A DNA stretch of 64,000 nucleotides from Sthenelais limicola (taxonomy: Eukaryota > Annelida > Polychaeta > Phyllodocida > Sigalionidae), in contig OW804095.1 of NCBI GenBank assembly GCA_942159475.1, forward strand, positions 156,038,788 to 156,102,787. The letters are read 5' to 3'. Positions 54,302-64,000 of the stretch are shown piece after piece. Under the pieces are notes generated by a model. The model saw nothing but the letters and a program-made list of their open reading frames with translations, was not told where the DNA came from and made no database searches. Every line of letters starts with the position of its first letter. Within the stretch, counting starts at the first letter, position 1. Both the position numbers and the translations under genes were made by a program.

Positions 54302-54786
54302 TGTAGTGAACTCGGTTCGGGACTCTTAGCATAGAGTAAAGACGGAACAATGATTGACTATTGCACTCTGGTTTATTCTCGCACAACCACACATAGACCA
54401 ACAACATGGACCAGCCATAGCTACAATAAGAGTATTGACAAACAATAAGGTAAAAGGTGTGGAGAATGAGAAAATGCCATTGCCATTGACATTTAGTAAA
54501 AGGCAAGAACAACGTAACAAATACCAGAGGCATGTAAGAACAGTATAAAAGGACAATACAAAGGCATAAAAGAGCAATATATGGGAACAAGGTACAGATC
54601 ACAGACATAAATAAAGGCAAAAGCATAAAGGAACAGCACCACTTCATCCAGGGTGTCTGTCCGGACCAATCCGAGAGCCCTCCACTGCCCCCTGGTGTCA
54701 GTCCGAAAGGACTATAACAACCAGCGGACAGCTTCGGACTCCCGAACTACGGAGTATCCGAACCCGTAAAACGGTTGACCACTACA
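54302..54786 (-). repeat. gypsy-2 3' LTR
   Basis: 485 bp with inverted ends TGTAGT...ACTACA. The polyadenylation signal AATAAACC is at about 54370. It is clearly similar to the 10476-10953 LTR at both ends. The adjacent polypurine tract (54787-54808) reads AAAAGAAGAAATGGGG in the element sense. Confidence 0.9.
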
Positions 54787-55315
54787 ATACCCCATTTCTT
54801 CTTTTAAGGGTTTAAAACATTGTTTAAAAATCGGGGAATAGAACATAGAATAAGTATAAGTAAAGAGGAATAACAATACATATCCCCACGAGTAATCACA
54901 AAAGTCACTCAACACATATAAAACAATCATAATACAAGTACAAGCAGGAGCATAGGGTGTCCTCGCTACTCTATACAAGTAATATAAGAAAGATTTGTGT
55001 AAATGGTGAATAAAAAGTATAAACAATCCTCAGTCTCTCTGTGAGAAAAGTGTATCTCACTACTACATTCTGTAGTAAAAAGTGTAAAAGAGAGAAAATA
55101 CTCAAATGTTCGTCTCCGAGAGAAAAAATTTTCTCTGTGGTCATAATCCGAGGGTCGTGCCTTTTCGTTTCCATGTCCGTCTGAGGTGATCCAAGTTCCA
55201 TTTCGTGTCCTTTGGGCGTTCCAGTCATCATCATCACAAGTCAGGCATTTCCGCATCCGATTGTCAGGTCCAAGGTTATTCCAGGTCATCATCTGGTCAG
55301 GTAGAGTTTCATCCT

Positions 55316-56853
55316 TCACTGGGAAGAGTCCCCGTCGTCATCTTCACCCTGCCTCTTTTCTGTTTCGGACTCTATGTCCTCGACACTCCCGGCATCCGAG
55401 CTACAAGCTGCGGAATCCTTACTAGCAGAGGGTTTGCTAGGCCCTGAGCTAGAGGAGGTACTGGACTTCCTGGCTTCTTGCTTCTTCTTGTCTTTTTCTG
55501 CAGCCTTCAGCAGGGTCTGGACTGCAGCTTGGGCCTTTCTCAAGACTTTCAGATGGTTGAAGGAAAGATACACCATCAGATAGAATAGTGGATTCTCCTT
55601 CGTACCAGCAGCCACTTGGTCTTTTACCATCCAAGCCTGGGCCTTTTCTCTACTGAGGTTGTGCTGTTTCACCTCCCCATTCATCAAGTGCTGGATCAGC
55701 TCGCCTTTCCTGTCCAGGACCTGTGCACAGCTAGCGTACGGACAAGTCCAGGTCTGGTGAAGGGGAGCATGGCACTCGCACAAATGGCGGAAGAACCTCT
55801 CTCGGGAGGGGTAGGTTTTGATTCCTACATCTCGGAAGCCGGTGTATCTGCACACAAAAAAGGGGCAGCGATGGCCAGGTTTTCACAGCATGGGAGACAT
55901 CTGGAGTTTTCCGAGAGTGCCATCATCCAAGCTGTCCTCCCGCAACAACTCAGGCCAAATCTCGGACTCGTACTTCCTCATAGTCCCGGGGAAGTCGTTG
56001 TCATCCGAGTCAGAATCCGGGCCAGATGTTAGAGCCCGAAATCCTGGCCTGTCCTGACTAGGGTTGATAGGGACAGTATTCTCGGGCTTGTCCAGGACCT
56101 CCTTGAAGTGGTCCAGGCTCCCCCGATCTCTCCTACCCTAGCCTTCCAAACAGCCATCCGCGAGCTATGCACCCTCTTTAGTTTTTTGAAGGTCAGCTTT
56201 GGTGGATGCTGTTTCTTAGAAGAAGAGGATCCAGTAGAAGCAGAACTGGTGCTTGGTAGTGACGCCATGCTCTTGCTTCTCTTCTCTTTGTCTACTGGCT
56301 GTTTTGACCCACCTCGGGTCACGGACACAGATCCTTTGCCAGCGGCAGCTGGGTGTCGGCGGCGTCTGGATCTGCCTCGGGTTTCCTTCTCCTCATCGTC
56401 AGCCTTGCTAGGGCTTGATGGGGACTCGGATCTGTCCTTGCTTGCTCTCCGAGGTTCCTTTTGTTTCCTTGGAGAACGGCGTAGGACATCCGGAGTGACT
56501 TTCGTCGCTCCTTCGTCCTTCGGACTCCCCTCAACCACAGGGTTGGCCTTCCCCTGAGACTTTGGGTCCTCCTGCACCGTTTCCTCGGAAACCTCTGCAG
56601 TGTCCATGGGTTCGGACTCGGGATTTTCTGATCCCTTGTCACCTCCTAGGCCACTGTCCGAAGCTGCTAGGCTCGCAAGGGTAGCAGCCCCGTCCTCCAG
56701 AAGTTGCCTTTCCTCCTCCTCTGACATTGGAGGGAGTACTAGGCTGCCTTCTGCTATCAGCCTTTCCGCCTCGGCCATCTCTCGGTCCACCTCAGCAGCT
56801 AGGGAAACATCCATCGTTCTCTTTAGGGTTGCTAGAAGAGGTGAAACAAACAA
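55316..56853 (-). pseudogene. gypsy-2 ORF3, zinc-finger protein, frameshifted and short
   Basis: Homologue of gypsy-1 ORF3. The N-terminal part is open from 56853 (first clear family Met at MDVSLAAEVDREM, about 56814) to about 56100, where an indel shifts the frame within the GEIGG...HFK segment. A TGA near 55888 stands where gypsy-1 has TGG (Trp). From 55855 the frame carries CRYTGFRDVG, HLCECH and CPYASC, the same two zinc fingers, then a Ser-rich end with a stop at 55316. The coiled coil and tail of gypsy-1 ORF3 are absent here, so either this copy is deleted or the subfamily differs. Confidence 0.75.
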
Positions 56854-57859
56854 AAGAACATGAATGACAAACCTTCAAATGGTCCTGTCCATTCTCGGAC
56901 CGAGCTTCGGATGGTCCTTTCGGATCCGAACTGTGCTGTCAGTTCCCCACTCGTTTAGCTAGGTTGATCCGAACCAAGTTTTAGCAAGTCATTTTACTCT
57001 GATCACGTCTCCCACCATTCTGAAGGGGTTAATTACGTCCATACATCGCAATGGAATAAGTAAACAGGGTATGATGGCTCACTTCTATGCCAGAGAAACA
57101 CATACAACACGCATACCCCTAACCAGTATTTCTAACAGTGTGTATATCAAAATGGACGTAGCGGTAGCAGGCACCAGCCTGCCAAAGTAAGATATGCCAA
57201 TCGGCAACAAAATACGGGGCACACTACACTCAAATCTCGGGACATCTTAAGTTTGTACAAGATCAACAACAGGACAAGTCATTTATGTAAATCATCGTTT
57301 CATAAACTTACTGTAAACGTGGCAAAATTTGTCTGTTGCTTACTCGTACGAGTTCCGGAAGCAGATTGACAAAGGGTAGAACAGTCACGCCGCACCTGAT
57401 GCAACGCTAGTACTCAAACCCGCCACCGCGATGGCAGCGCCAATGCTTCCCACGCTCCTTCTCCGAGCGTGCTCACTATAGCATGATTGGGTGCTAATCC
57501 AATAGCTATCCTGATCTGCCTGCTGAGACTACACAGGGCCAGTTAATCTCCACTTTCATTGTCATCCGGACAGGTTTAATTGCTACACTCTATCCTCTAT
57601 AAATAGATTCCGATCTTACAGCAAGTTCCAGGTCTCTTTGACCCGCAGGGCAAGCCTAGATCATGTCAATACCTGTCGTTCAAAACACCTACTTACTGAG
57701 ACAAAGATTCGTCTTCCAGTCACAATAGAAATGAATCCATTATGCCGGTAGGGGACACAGCAGTAATTTTTCAGTCTACTGCTAGTCAGACTTCTCGTTG
57801 TGTACTTTTTTTGTAAGCTGAAATCAGTCAGGAAATTTCAACTCATTTGATACCAAATT
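56854..57859 (-). other. gypsy-2 region between pol and ORF3, no gene
   Basis: Counterpart of 6441-7503 and similar throughout by eye. No frame. Confidence 0.6.
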
Positions 57860-58556
57860 CTATTTAATTTGTAACCGAACTGGAGCTTTGCGCGTTCGCT
57901 TGGCCCTTATCTGGACTGGAGAGGGGTTGCTAGTATCAGGCCCCGGATTCCTTCTCGTCCGCCTAATACCTGGCAAGACTGGTGGAATAACAGCAACAAT
58001 AGGTATTTTCCTAGGTCTCCCAGCTCTTTTCTTCGGAACTGTAGGGACCACAGGAATATCTGGTGCTACTGTCTTCTTATGTCTGCCCTTTTTCTTTATA
58101 GCCTTGGTCTTTTCCGGCTCCTGAACAACTGGTTGTGGTGCCAATACAACCTTTCTCGGCCTGCCAGGGCCTCTAGTTATTACAGGAGGAGGGTCAGTTG
58201 ACACAGGAGCTACAGTTTCTACTGTATCGCCCTATGCAGGTTCGCCGCCTGTATGGGCCCGTCTTCGTCAAAGGCTGGCTTCAAGTAATCTACATGATAT
58301 CTCATCAGACCTTCAGAGGTTTCTAGTTCACAGGTGGTACCTCCTATAAACCTTTTGATGATATAAGGCCCATCCCATTTGGGACCAATCTTTTTGGCGG
58401 CCTTTGGGGGACAGAATTGGTATACCACCTCCCCCACTTGGAATCTCGGAGGACAAGAACGTTTGTCATAATCTCTTTTCTGGTGGACTGCAGAAATTCT
58501 GAGATTATTCCTTACGCACTGGTGCCCCTTCCTCATACTCTGCCTCAGGTGTTCTA

Positions 58557-58557
<1 letters not shown>
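57860..58557 (-). pseudogene. gypsy-2 integrase C-terminus and AT-hook tail
   Basis: The SH3-like part (PPRFQVGEVVYQF, KWDGPYIIKRF, YHVDYLKP) ends at 58219; a deletion then joins, in a shifted frame, to the basic tail at 57860-58204 with GPGRPRK, KKGRHKK and RAGRPRK. Compared with gypsy-1 about 60 residues between are missing. The CAG at the position of the gypsy-1 TAG shows the original residue was Gln. Confidence 0.8.
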
Positions 58558-58589
<32 letters not shown>

Positions 58590-58890
58590 TTTATTTATAC
58601 TGGGTGTGCAAAATCCCAGACTAGGGTTTTTCACAAGCCCCAGGTGTACAGACGTTTAAACAGGCAGCTTACAAGTTAAGTTAAATGGTGTGATATCATA
58701 ATGTATAGCAATACAGATCAGTTCATCAATGGAGATGGTTCAATTTCAAATTATATACAGTTATTAGAGGAGTCACTTTGCCACTGTCTCGGAGTGTTAG
58801 TGTCCTTCATATAAAATAATCACAGTATGTGAAAGTAGTCGAGATGTCACTTTGCCACTGTCTCGGAGTGTTAGTGCTCTCTGTATGTCA
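58558..58890 (-). mobile_element. Poly(A)-tailed insert in gypsy-2 pol
   Basis: 333 bp not present in gypsy-1, starting with about 26 T residues on the plus strand, hence a poly(A) tail in the minus sense. It has a 31-bp repeat starting GTCACTTTGCCACTG at 58772-58802 and 58846-58876. No frame. It is probably a 5'-truncated LINE 3' UTR or a SINE; I do not recognise the family. Confidence 0.65.
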
Positions 58891-59104
58891 ATATCCCACT
58901 TTGCATGGGAAATCCAATTCTCCTGGTGTCACACCATAGACTATATCCATGGGCGCCACCAGTTCTGTGCCAAAAACTACGGAATTCAGAGTGCAGAGTG
59001 TACTGGCATGTACCGTGGCCCGATAAGCATGTGCTATACAGGGCGCTAGTATATCCCAGTTATCTTCGGTCCCATCCGTTAGACATGATAATTGCTCTAC
59101 GAGG
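58891..59104 (-). pseudogene. gypsy-2 integrase fragment fused to pre-RT by deletion
   Basis: Encodes LVEQLSCLTDGTEDN and SVVFGTELVAPMD, the integrase part just after the catalytic Glu. It is fused at about 59104 to AKRDKAEAD, which in gypsy-1 lies before RT (near 3235). About 2.09 kb (gypsy-1 3241-5325), i.e. all RT, RNase H and integrase catalytic residues, is missing. Confidence 0.85.
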
Positions 59105-60660
59105 ATATCTGCTTCGGCTTTGTCTCTCTTTGCCACAGGTATCCGGCGATACGCTTGCTTAATAGGGATCGCATCACCCGTATTAATAGCGTGTCAGACT
59201 TTGTGTGTACATCCCAGTAGTTTTCCTGAACCCAGGATGGAGAAACAATCCTCATATTCTGATAGTAGATCTGTTGCACTTTTTATTTCTTCCTCGCCTC
59301 TAAGGTCTGAGTCCGTTATTAGTTTAGCCAGCAGACACACAATGGGGGGTATTACTTCGGGCGTTTCAGGTGAGATCAAATCATCATCCGCAACAGGTGA
59401 TTCCATAACCTGTATTGAATTGATGATGGCCTCTTTGATCACACCGTCATCCTCCTCCCCAGACATGACTGAATCTTGTGAAAGTAAAGTCACACTATAC
59501 AATCTGCCTACCATTCTTTTCTTTCCGAGCTTTATAGCTCGTCCGGACAGATTACTAAATGCTACCACAGCCGGTTTCCCGTCGCCTGATACATACGTAT
59601 TCAAGCTTCCCAGGGCATAGTCACTTAGTAATTGTTGGTCTGGCTCGAACATCAATCCATCCGATGCGACTGAGCCACTGTGAATGTTTAATTCAGCCAG
59701 AGTTACTCTGCCGGGTTCGAGGGTTACACCCTTTTTTAGTGTCACCTCTACACCTGCAAGCAAATTTCCGACCTGCACTGCCTTCACAGAGGATTTTTCT
59801 TTACCACCACCTTGTCTCTTCCAGAGTTCACAACTCACGGAATGACTGTAGTCGTCCAAGTAAAGTAATCCTGACCAATCTAGACTACATTGATGCACAT
59901 AATAGAAATCTGCACCGAGAATCCTGTCTTCAGGGCCTTGTAGACCGCTGACATCAAGACATGTAATCATATAGGTCCGTCCACCTATATTCCACGGACA
60001 CAGCACGCTACCATAAGTACCAATAGGGGTTCCATCTCCCATCGCACACACCGTTCGGACCGAAACCATTGGTGGTGGATGTGGAAGGGAGTCATAGAAC
60101 CTCTTAGTGATCAAACTGGTAGTAGCACCAGGATCAACCAAAAAGAATCCATTACTCCCGCCTACTGCTACGGGGGCATACCATCTCTCCCGAACTAATA
60201 ACTTAGATGGGATCTCCAGAGTTTCCTTTCGCAATACGGAGACTTTCTGTATCTTGGCAGGTTTATTACGGTTCTTTTTGACCATTAAAATCTGCCCTTC
60301 AACAGCTTGGAATCCGGATTCCCCCCATCTGATGTCAGGGTCATCCTCCGGATTTTTCAAAGGAGTACAGACCTTCGAAAGAGTATTACCGTCCGGCAGC
60401 GATCTAGATTCTCCACTTTTCGGCTCGGACTTATGTTTCTTTTGAGTTAGTCCGAGAGTACTAAGCGGTGCCTGGACCTTACTCCCAATCTCTGCACTAC
60501 TCTCATACTTCTCTTGGATTGAGGTATTATGAAGCGCCTTGTCGCCGACCCCCACTACGCTTCTCGTGAGGGTCCCCATTAGTTTTCTGATTTCTCCGCT
60601 GCAGCTGCCCTTGCGTCGGATATAGCAAGGAGTTTGAAGAGCCCCTTCTTCTTTGAACAC
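59105..60660 (-). pseudogene. gypsy-2 pol, protease segment
   Basis: Open from 60660 to a TGA at 59192-59194, which is CGA (Arg) in gypsy-1. It includes the overlap with gag, the aspartic protease loop FLVDPGATTSLI near residue 175 and GADFY further on, then the linker to RT. Unlike gypsy-1 it has no frameshift at the protease start, so it shows the true frame. The protease domain itself looks complete. It lies in the -1 frame relative to gag over an 82-nt overlap; no strong slippery heptamer stands out. Confidence 0.88.
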
Positions 60661-62549
60661 TCAGAGACCTTGTGTCCAAACTCACCACAGAAGTAGCACG
60701 GTTTAGTTTTCGGAAACTTCTTTCCCCTATACCCAGATTTCTCATATTGAGAAGGTTTCGGGGCATCCGGGGTTGGCTTCCTATGAAACTGCCATGACTG
60801 AATGGCTTGTACTATTGCAGTACCAATGTCAGAATCATCTTCTTCTGGCTCTTCTTCACTGGCATGCAATGCCTCAGTAATCTGGGCAATGACAGACTTC
60901 TTAGGGGTCTTATCTCTTTTTCCTTCACTAGCTTCTGCGGGTCCGAAGAAATCCGGAACCGTATTAGCGGTTGTGTTCTGGATTGATGCAGTATTCCGAG
61001 CATCCAAATCGGAACCTTCGAATACCTCGGACCAGTGGACGGCTTGTTCAAGGTCATAAGGCTCCTGTAGTCTCACCCACCAGGACTCCTTAGCGTTGAA
61101 CAGGCCATCTAGATACACCTTCAGGCACAGTGTCCGTCCAGTGTAATCGATTACACCACCAGAAGCAATTCGGGCCTTTTTCACAACCTCATTCGCAAAG
61201 TTGCGACTGGTCTGGTTGTAGGTTTGTCTTGAGGCATGGAAAATGGCTTGCTTCTTTCGGGAGTTGTGCTCTCCGAAATTGGCTTCCATGTGCTGGACAA
61301 ACCCTGGGAGTTTAAGTCCAGGCGGTAATTCGCCCAACTCTTGTACTTGGCGACGGCAGGTACACTTCAGGAGCATCAGAAAAATGTCATCAGTCCAGTT
61401 TTGTGCTTCTGCCATAACCCTCATCTCCCCTAAATGGACGCTCAAACTGTCCTTGGAAGAATCCCATTGCTTTAGGAAGGACATTTTCGGAACGTAGCTT
61501 ACCACGTCCGGCCTATACTCATAGTGAAATGAGCTTACCGCCGGTTCGGGCCCTTCATACCTTAACCCTTGGGTCAAGGACTTATCTTTGAAAGATGGAA
61601 TATCTCTCCTCATAGATGTTGTGTGGCCTGCTGGAGCCATACTCCGAGAGGAGTTTGATCCAGCAGTCACTACAGCATCATGTCGGATATAAGTGCCATT
61701 AGTGACATGCCCACCCGGATAACCAATGGTGTGATCCAGAGGTTTCTTTATGGTGGAAATGCCAGCACCTATTCCTAGTCTACCTGCGGTACCAGTGGGT
61801 GGAATGACAATCCCCTGATTTGGTGAGGAAGTCTGGGGTATCTCCGGGGTCTTAATCTGGACTTTCTTTTCGCCCTGACTCCGTCCGAAAGAAGCAGGGG
61901 TCCAAAGTACATAGGATTCTCCTTGCTCCTCGTTCCTCACACTGCCAGCCTTTTCGGGTGTTGGAGATGCAGCTTTCATCCCCAATCCGAAAATAGCAGC
62001 TATTTGCTCTACGGTTGGCATAGGTGGATTTGCAGGTTCCGCTGTCTCCGTTGTCTGATCCTGTTGTAATCTGGACAGATCATCAACCCTAGAGGCCTCA
62101 GCTCGGAGTTTATCATTCTCAACCATCAATCTGGCTGTGGAACGCTCGCTCCTTTCTGCTAATTCCTGTAAAGTTCTCTGGAGTTCTGCCTTTTGGTCCT
62201 CCAACATAATCACTTGGTTCCTCTGTCCCAAGTTGAACTTGTGCACCCGCTCATAGGCATTGCGCCAAGCATCAACCTCTGACTGGAGGGGTGAGGTAGT
62301 CTTTGGCACCTGTGTCTTTGACACATGTGCTCTTGGGATACTCTCATCCGCTTCATCGTCCGAAAAGAACCTGTCGATAGGCTCACGGTATGTCCAGGGG
62401 TTTTGCATGATTTTCTTCGTGATCGGGCTTGGTTTAGGTACAGTGGTTCGGACTTTCGGTCTTGCACCTGTGCCCATGCCTCTACCTACGCCTACACCTC
62501 CGACTGCCCCTTCAGACTCCTTTTGACATCCGACATTTGGGTCTGCCAT
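60579..62549 (-). CDS. gypsy-2 gag (intact)
   Basis: A 656-residue Gag, the structural protein that assembles particles and binds element RNA. A Gly-rich, basic N-terminus is followed by a coiled coil (about 110-165, LEDQKAELQRTLQELAERSE), a Pro/Ser-rich linker, a capsid-like helical region (about 350-520, SFLKQWDSSKDSLSVHLGEM, KKQAIFHASRQTYNQTSRNF) and one CCHC zinc knuckle CYFCGEFGHKVSEC (618-631). The frame is complete. Since pol is deleted, an open gag might still supply particles or simply be young. The start is the first Met (MADPNVGCQKE), about 107 nt after the primer site. Confidence 0.9.
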   Translation of the reverse strand: MADPNVGCQKESEGAVGGVGVGRGMGTGARPKVRTTVPKPSPITKKIMQNPWTYREPIDRFFSDDEADESIPRAHVSKTQVPKTTSPLQSEVDAWRNAYERVHKFNLGQRNQVIMLEDQKAELQRTLQELAERSERSTARLMVENDKLRAEASRVDDLSRLQQDQTTETAEPANPPMPTVEQIAAIFGLGMKAASPTPEKAGSVRNEEQGESYVLWTPASFGRSQGEKKVQIKTPEIPQTSSPNQGIVIPPTGTAGRLGIGAGISTIKKPLDHTIGYPGGHVTNGTYIRHDAVVTAGSNSSRSMAPAGHTTSMRRDIPSFKDKSLTQGLRYEGPEPAVSSFHYEYRPDVVSYVPKMSFLKQWDSSKDSLSVHLGEMRVMAEAQNWTDDIFLMLLKCTCRRQVQELGELPPGLKLPGFVQHMEANFGEHNSRKKQAIFHASRQTYNQTSRNFANEVVKKARIASGGVIDYTGRTLCLKVYLDGLFNAKESWWVRLQEPYDLEQAVHWSEVFEGSDLDARNTASIQNTTANTVPDFFGPAEASEGKRDKTPKKSVIAQITEALHASEEEPEEDDSDIGTAIVQAIQSWQFHRKPTPDAPKPSQYEKSGYRGKKFPKTKPCYFCGEFGHKVSECSKKKGLFKLLAISDARAAAAEKSEN

Positions 62550-62655
62550 TTCTTCTGACCCCTTTTCCTTTCTTTTATTTTGATCTAGAATTCTACCTGG
62601 ATGGATCCGAACACTTTTCAGGCTTTTTGAAAAGCTAACTGCGGGTTGCGGCTAA

Positions 62656-62673
62656 GAACTGGTCACGGCACCA
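62656..62673 (-). promoter_or_regulatory. gypsy-2 primer binding site, tRNA-His type
   Basis: The plus strand reads CTGGTCACGGCACCA, the 3' end of animal tRNA-His including CCA, two bases from the LTR. In the element sense this is TGGTGCCGTGACCAG. Confidence 0.75.
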
Positions 62674-62675
62674 AT

Positions 62676-62896
62676 TGTAGTGAACTCGGTTCGGGACTCT
62701 TAGCATAGAGAATAAAGACAGAACAATGATTGACTATTGCACTCTGGTTTATTCTCGCACAACCACACATAGACCAACAACATGGACCAGCCATAGCTGC
62801 AATAAGAGTATTGACAATTAATAAGGTAGAAGTTGTGGAGAATGATAAAATGCATAACATTTAGTAAAAGGCAAGAACAACGTAACAAATACCAGA
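62676..62896 (-). repeat. gypsy-2 5' LTR, truncated
   Basis: About 221 bp matching the 3' end (R/U5 side) of the 54302-54786 LTR, beginning TGTAGTGAACTC. Similarity stops at ACCAG (62892-62896), followed by an A-rich run. The U3 side with the promoter is missing from the window. Confidence 0.85.
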
Positions 62897-63918
62897 AAAA
62901 AAATAAAAAAAATAGCATAACTTCTCTCCATGTTGGGAGTTTACTTCTATAAAATATCAAATGCGTTTTGTATGAACAATATTGTGACTTCTCACATTAG
63001 GTTACTCTGTAAAAAAGGTGTATGTGTAAGAACAACTGCATTGTGTCTCCTCACTTAGAATAGTCCAATCTGGATAAATCTTGATTTGAATGAAAAACAG
63101 AACCTCCTTGCCATGTCTATGCATAGAGATGATGCTGGCACATCCCTCCCCCCAAAGGATGCTTAGGAGGGGCAACGCATGCATGGGTGATACATTTTAG
63201 ACCAATACACCATTCGCAATTGCTAAAATATATTTTTTTTGGGAACATGTTTTATTGCAGGAATAGACATTCAGTGTCGTCACAGTGACGATGTTCTCAC
63301 TGCCTGCCTACTATCATTTACAAATACATATATATGTTGGAACAATACAGAATATAATATTCAATGATTAATAAAATACATTGTCTTGGTCGAGGAGAAA
63401 GACAAGGTGGGCTACCACCTAGGATACATATAGATGAATTTTATTCAATAAGGCATGGTACTAAATCTCTTTTTAAGATTAATTTAATAGCAGGAGCATC
63501 CTTATTTCTAATATTTTGGTCTAAAGTATTCCAAGTTTGAGTGAGTTGATAACTGACTGATTACCAGTTCTTTTCAGCTTATTCAGCAGTAGTTGTAAGA
63601 GAATAATGGCCTCATTTTGTTTGGGGGAAAGCATGCAATTAAACAAGGGAAATAGAGAATTGATACTATCAAAGCAAGGGAACAGTAAGTATCATAATCA
63701 AAAGCAAGTAGTCTTAGGAAAAATAATTAATAAGTAAATAAGAAATAACAACAGATGGGATTATGGCAGTTGTTCTGCACAGATCCATCTAGGTCGAATG
63801 GTGAAAAGGAGTTGAACAGACAATATCAAGCATACAAGCAGAAAATTAACATGACCAGATAGAGATCAGACACCAAGCAGACAAATTAAATAAGTAAATT
63901 TATATAAGTAAATATACT
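62897..63918 (-). pseudogene. Unassigned sequence with weak LINE C-terminal remnant
   Basis: Mostly no gene. On the minus strand near 63455-63560, QLTQTWNTLDQNIRNKDAPA and LKRDLVPCLIE followed by a stop look like the end of a LINE RT; the stretch upstream (LFPCFDSINSLFPLFNCML, about 63570-63680) looks related but is in another frame. This is a weak call from general appearance only. Confidence 0.35.
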
Positions 63919-64000
63919 CAGGTCAGAAAAGTCTATCGTCAGGTCACGAAAGTCTATCGTCAGGTCAGGAAAGTCTATCATCAGGTCAGGAAAGTCTATT
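63919..64000. repeat. 21-bp minisatellite at the right edge
   Basis: Four units of about 21 bp of the form CAGGTCAGGAAAGTCTATCG, running off the window. Confidence 0.9.

Larger units (their letters stand above)
54302..62896 (-). mobile_element. gypsy-2, deleted LTR retrotransposon with open gag
   Basis: Minus-strand copy of the gypsy-1 family: truncated 5' LTR (62676-62896), tRNA-His primer site, gag, pol with a 2.1-kb internal deletion, a 333-bp insert, integrase tail, ORF3, polypurine tract and 3' LTR (54302-54786). It inserted next to the LINE-D 3' end. Lacking RT, RNase H and integrase core it could move only with help. Confidence 0.9.

Overview
This window is animal nuclear DNA made almost entirely of mobile elements; I find no host gene. 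The mix (LTR retrotransposons of the gypsy group, CR1/L2-like LINEs with short pentamer tails, a DIRS-like element with inverted repeats, a Kolobok-like transposon cut into TTAA, tRNA-derived SINEs, satellites) suits a marine invertebrate such as a lophotrochozoan or an invertebrate deuterostome. I cannot name the species from sequence alone.

Layout. 1-10953: a gypsy retrotransposon on the + strand (gypsy-1: gag end, pol, an extra zinc-finger ORF, 3' LTR), interrupted in gag by a LINE on the - strand (LINE-E) that runs off the left edge. 10954-15260: satellites (about 159 bp and about 190 bp units) hit by a DIRS fragment, a solo LTR and a LINE 3' end. 15462-16334 and 29304-30191: two inverted copies of one 0.9-kb TTAA-flanked non-autonomous transposon. 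16470-21258: a DIRS-like element with 0.55-kb inverted terminal repeats. 21259-29300: gene-free DNA with a SINE, simple repeats and a foldback repeat.

31629-48850 is a nest. LINE-A (-) is split at one base by element X (32728-47579), which has a 7-bp target duplication and inverted ends starting CAACGATCCTATAGCT. X holds LINE-B (-), whose three ORFs are intact (ORF1 with a C-terminal NADAR/YbiA-type domain, a separate SGNH-esterase-like ORF, endonuclease-reverse transcriptase), and the decayed LINE-C (+), itself split at TTAA by a Kolobok-like transposon (40507-44397). The Kolobok carries an intact transposase and, divergently, a 177-aa protein resembling the P2X7 receptor cytoplasmic domain. 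50338-50829 is a second solo LTR and 51185-54301 a broken LINE (LINE-D). 54302-62896 is gypsy-2 (-), a deletion derivative with open gag but no RT/RNase H/integrase core. The right end holds LINE debris and a 21-bp minisatellite.

The nesting gives relative ages: LINE-A, then X, then LINE-B and LINE-C, then Kolobok inside LINE-C. LINE-B and the Kolobok have the least damaged coding regions and are the best candidates for recent activity. Both gypsy copies have lost frames, several by C-to-T changes at CGA or CAG codons.
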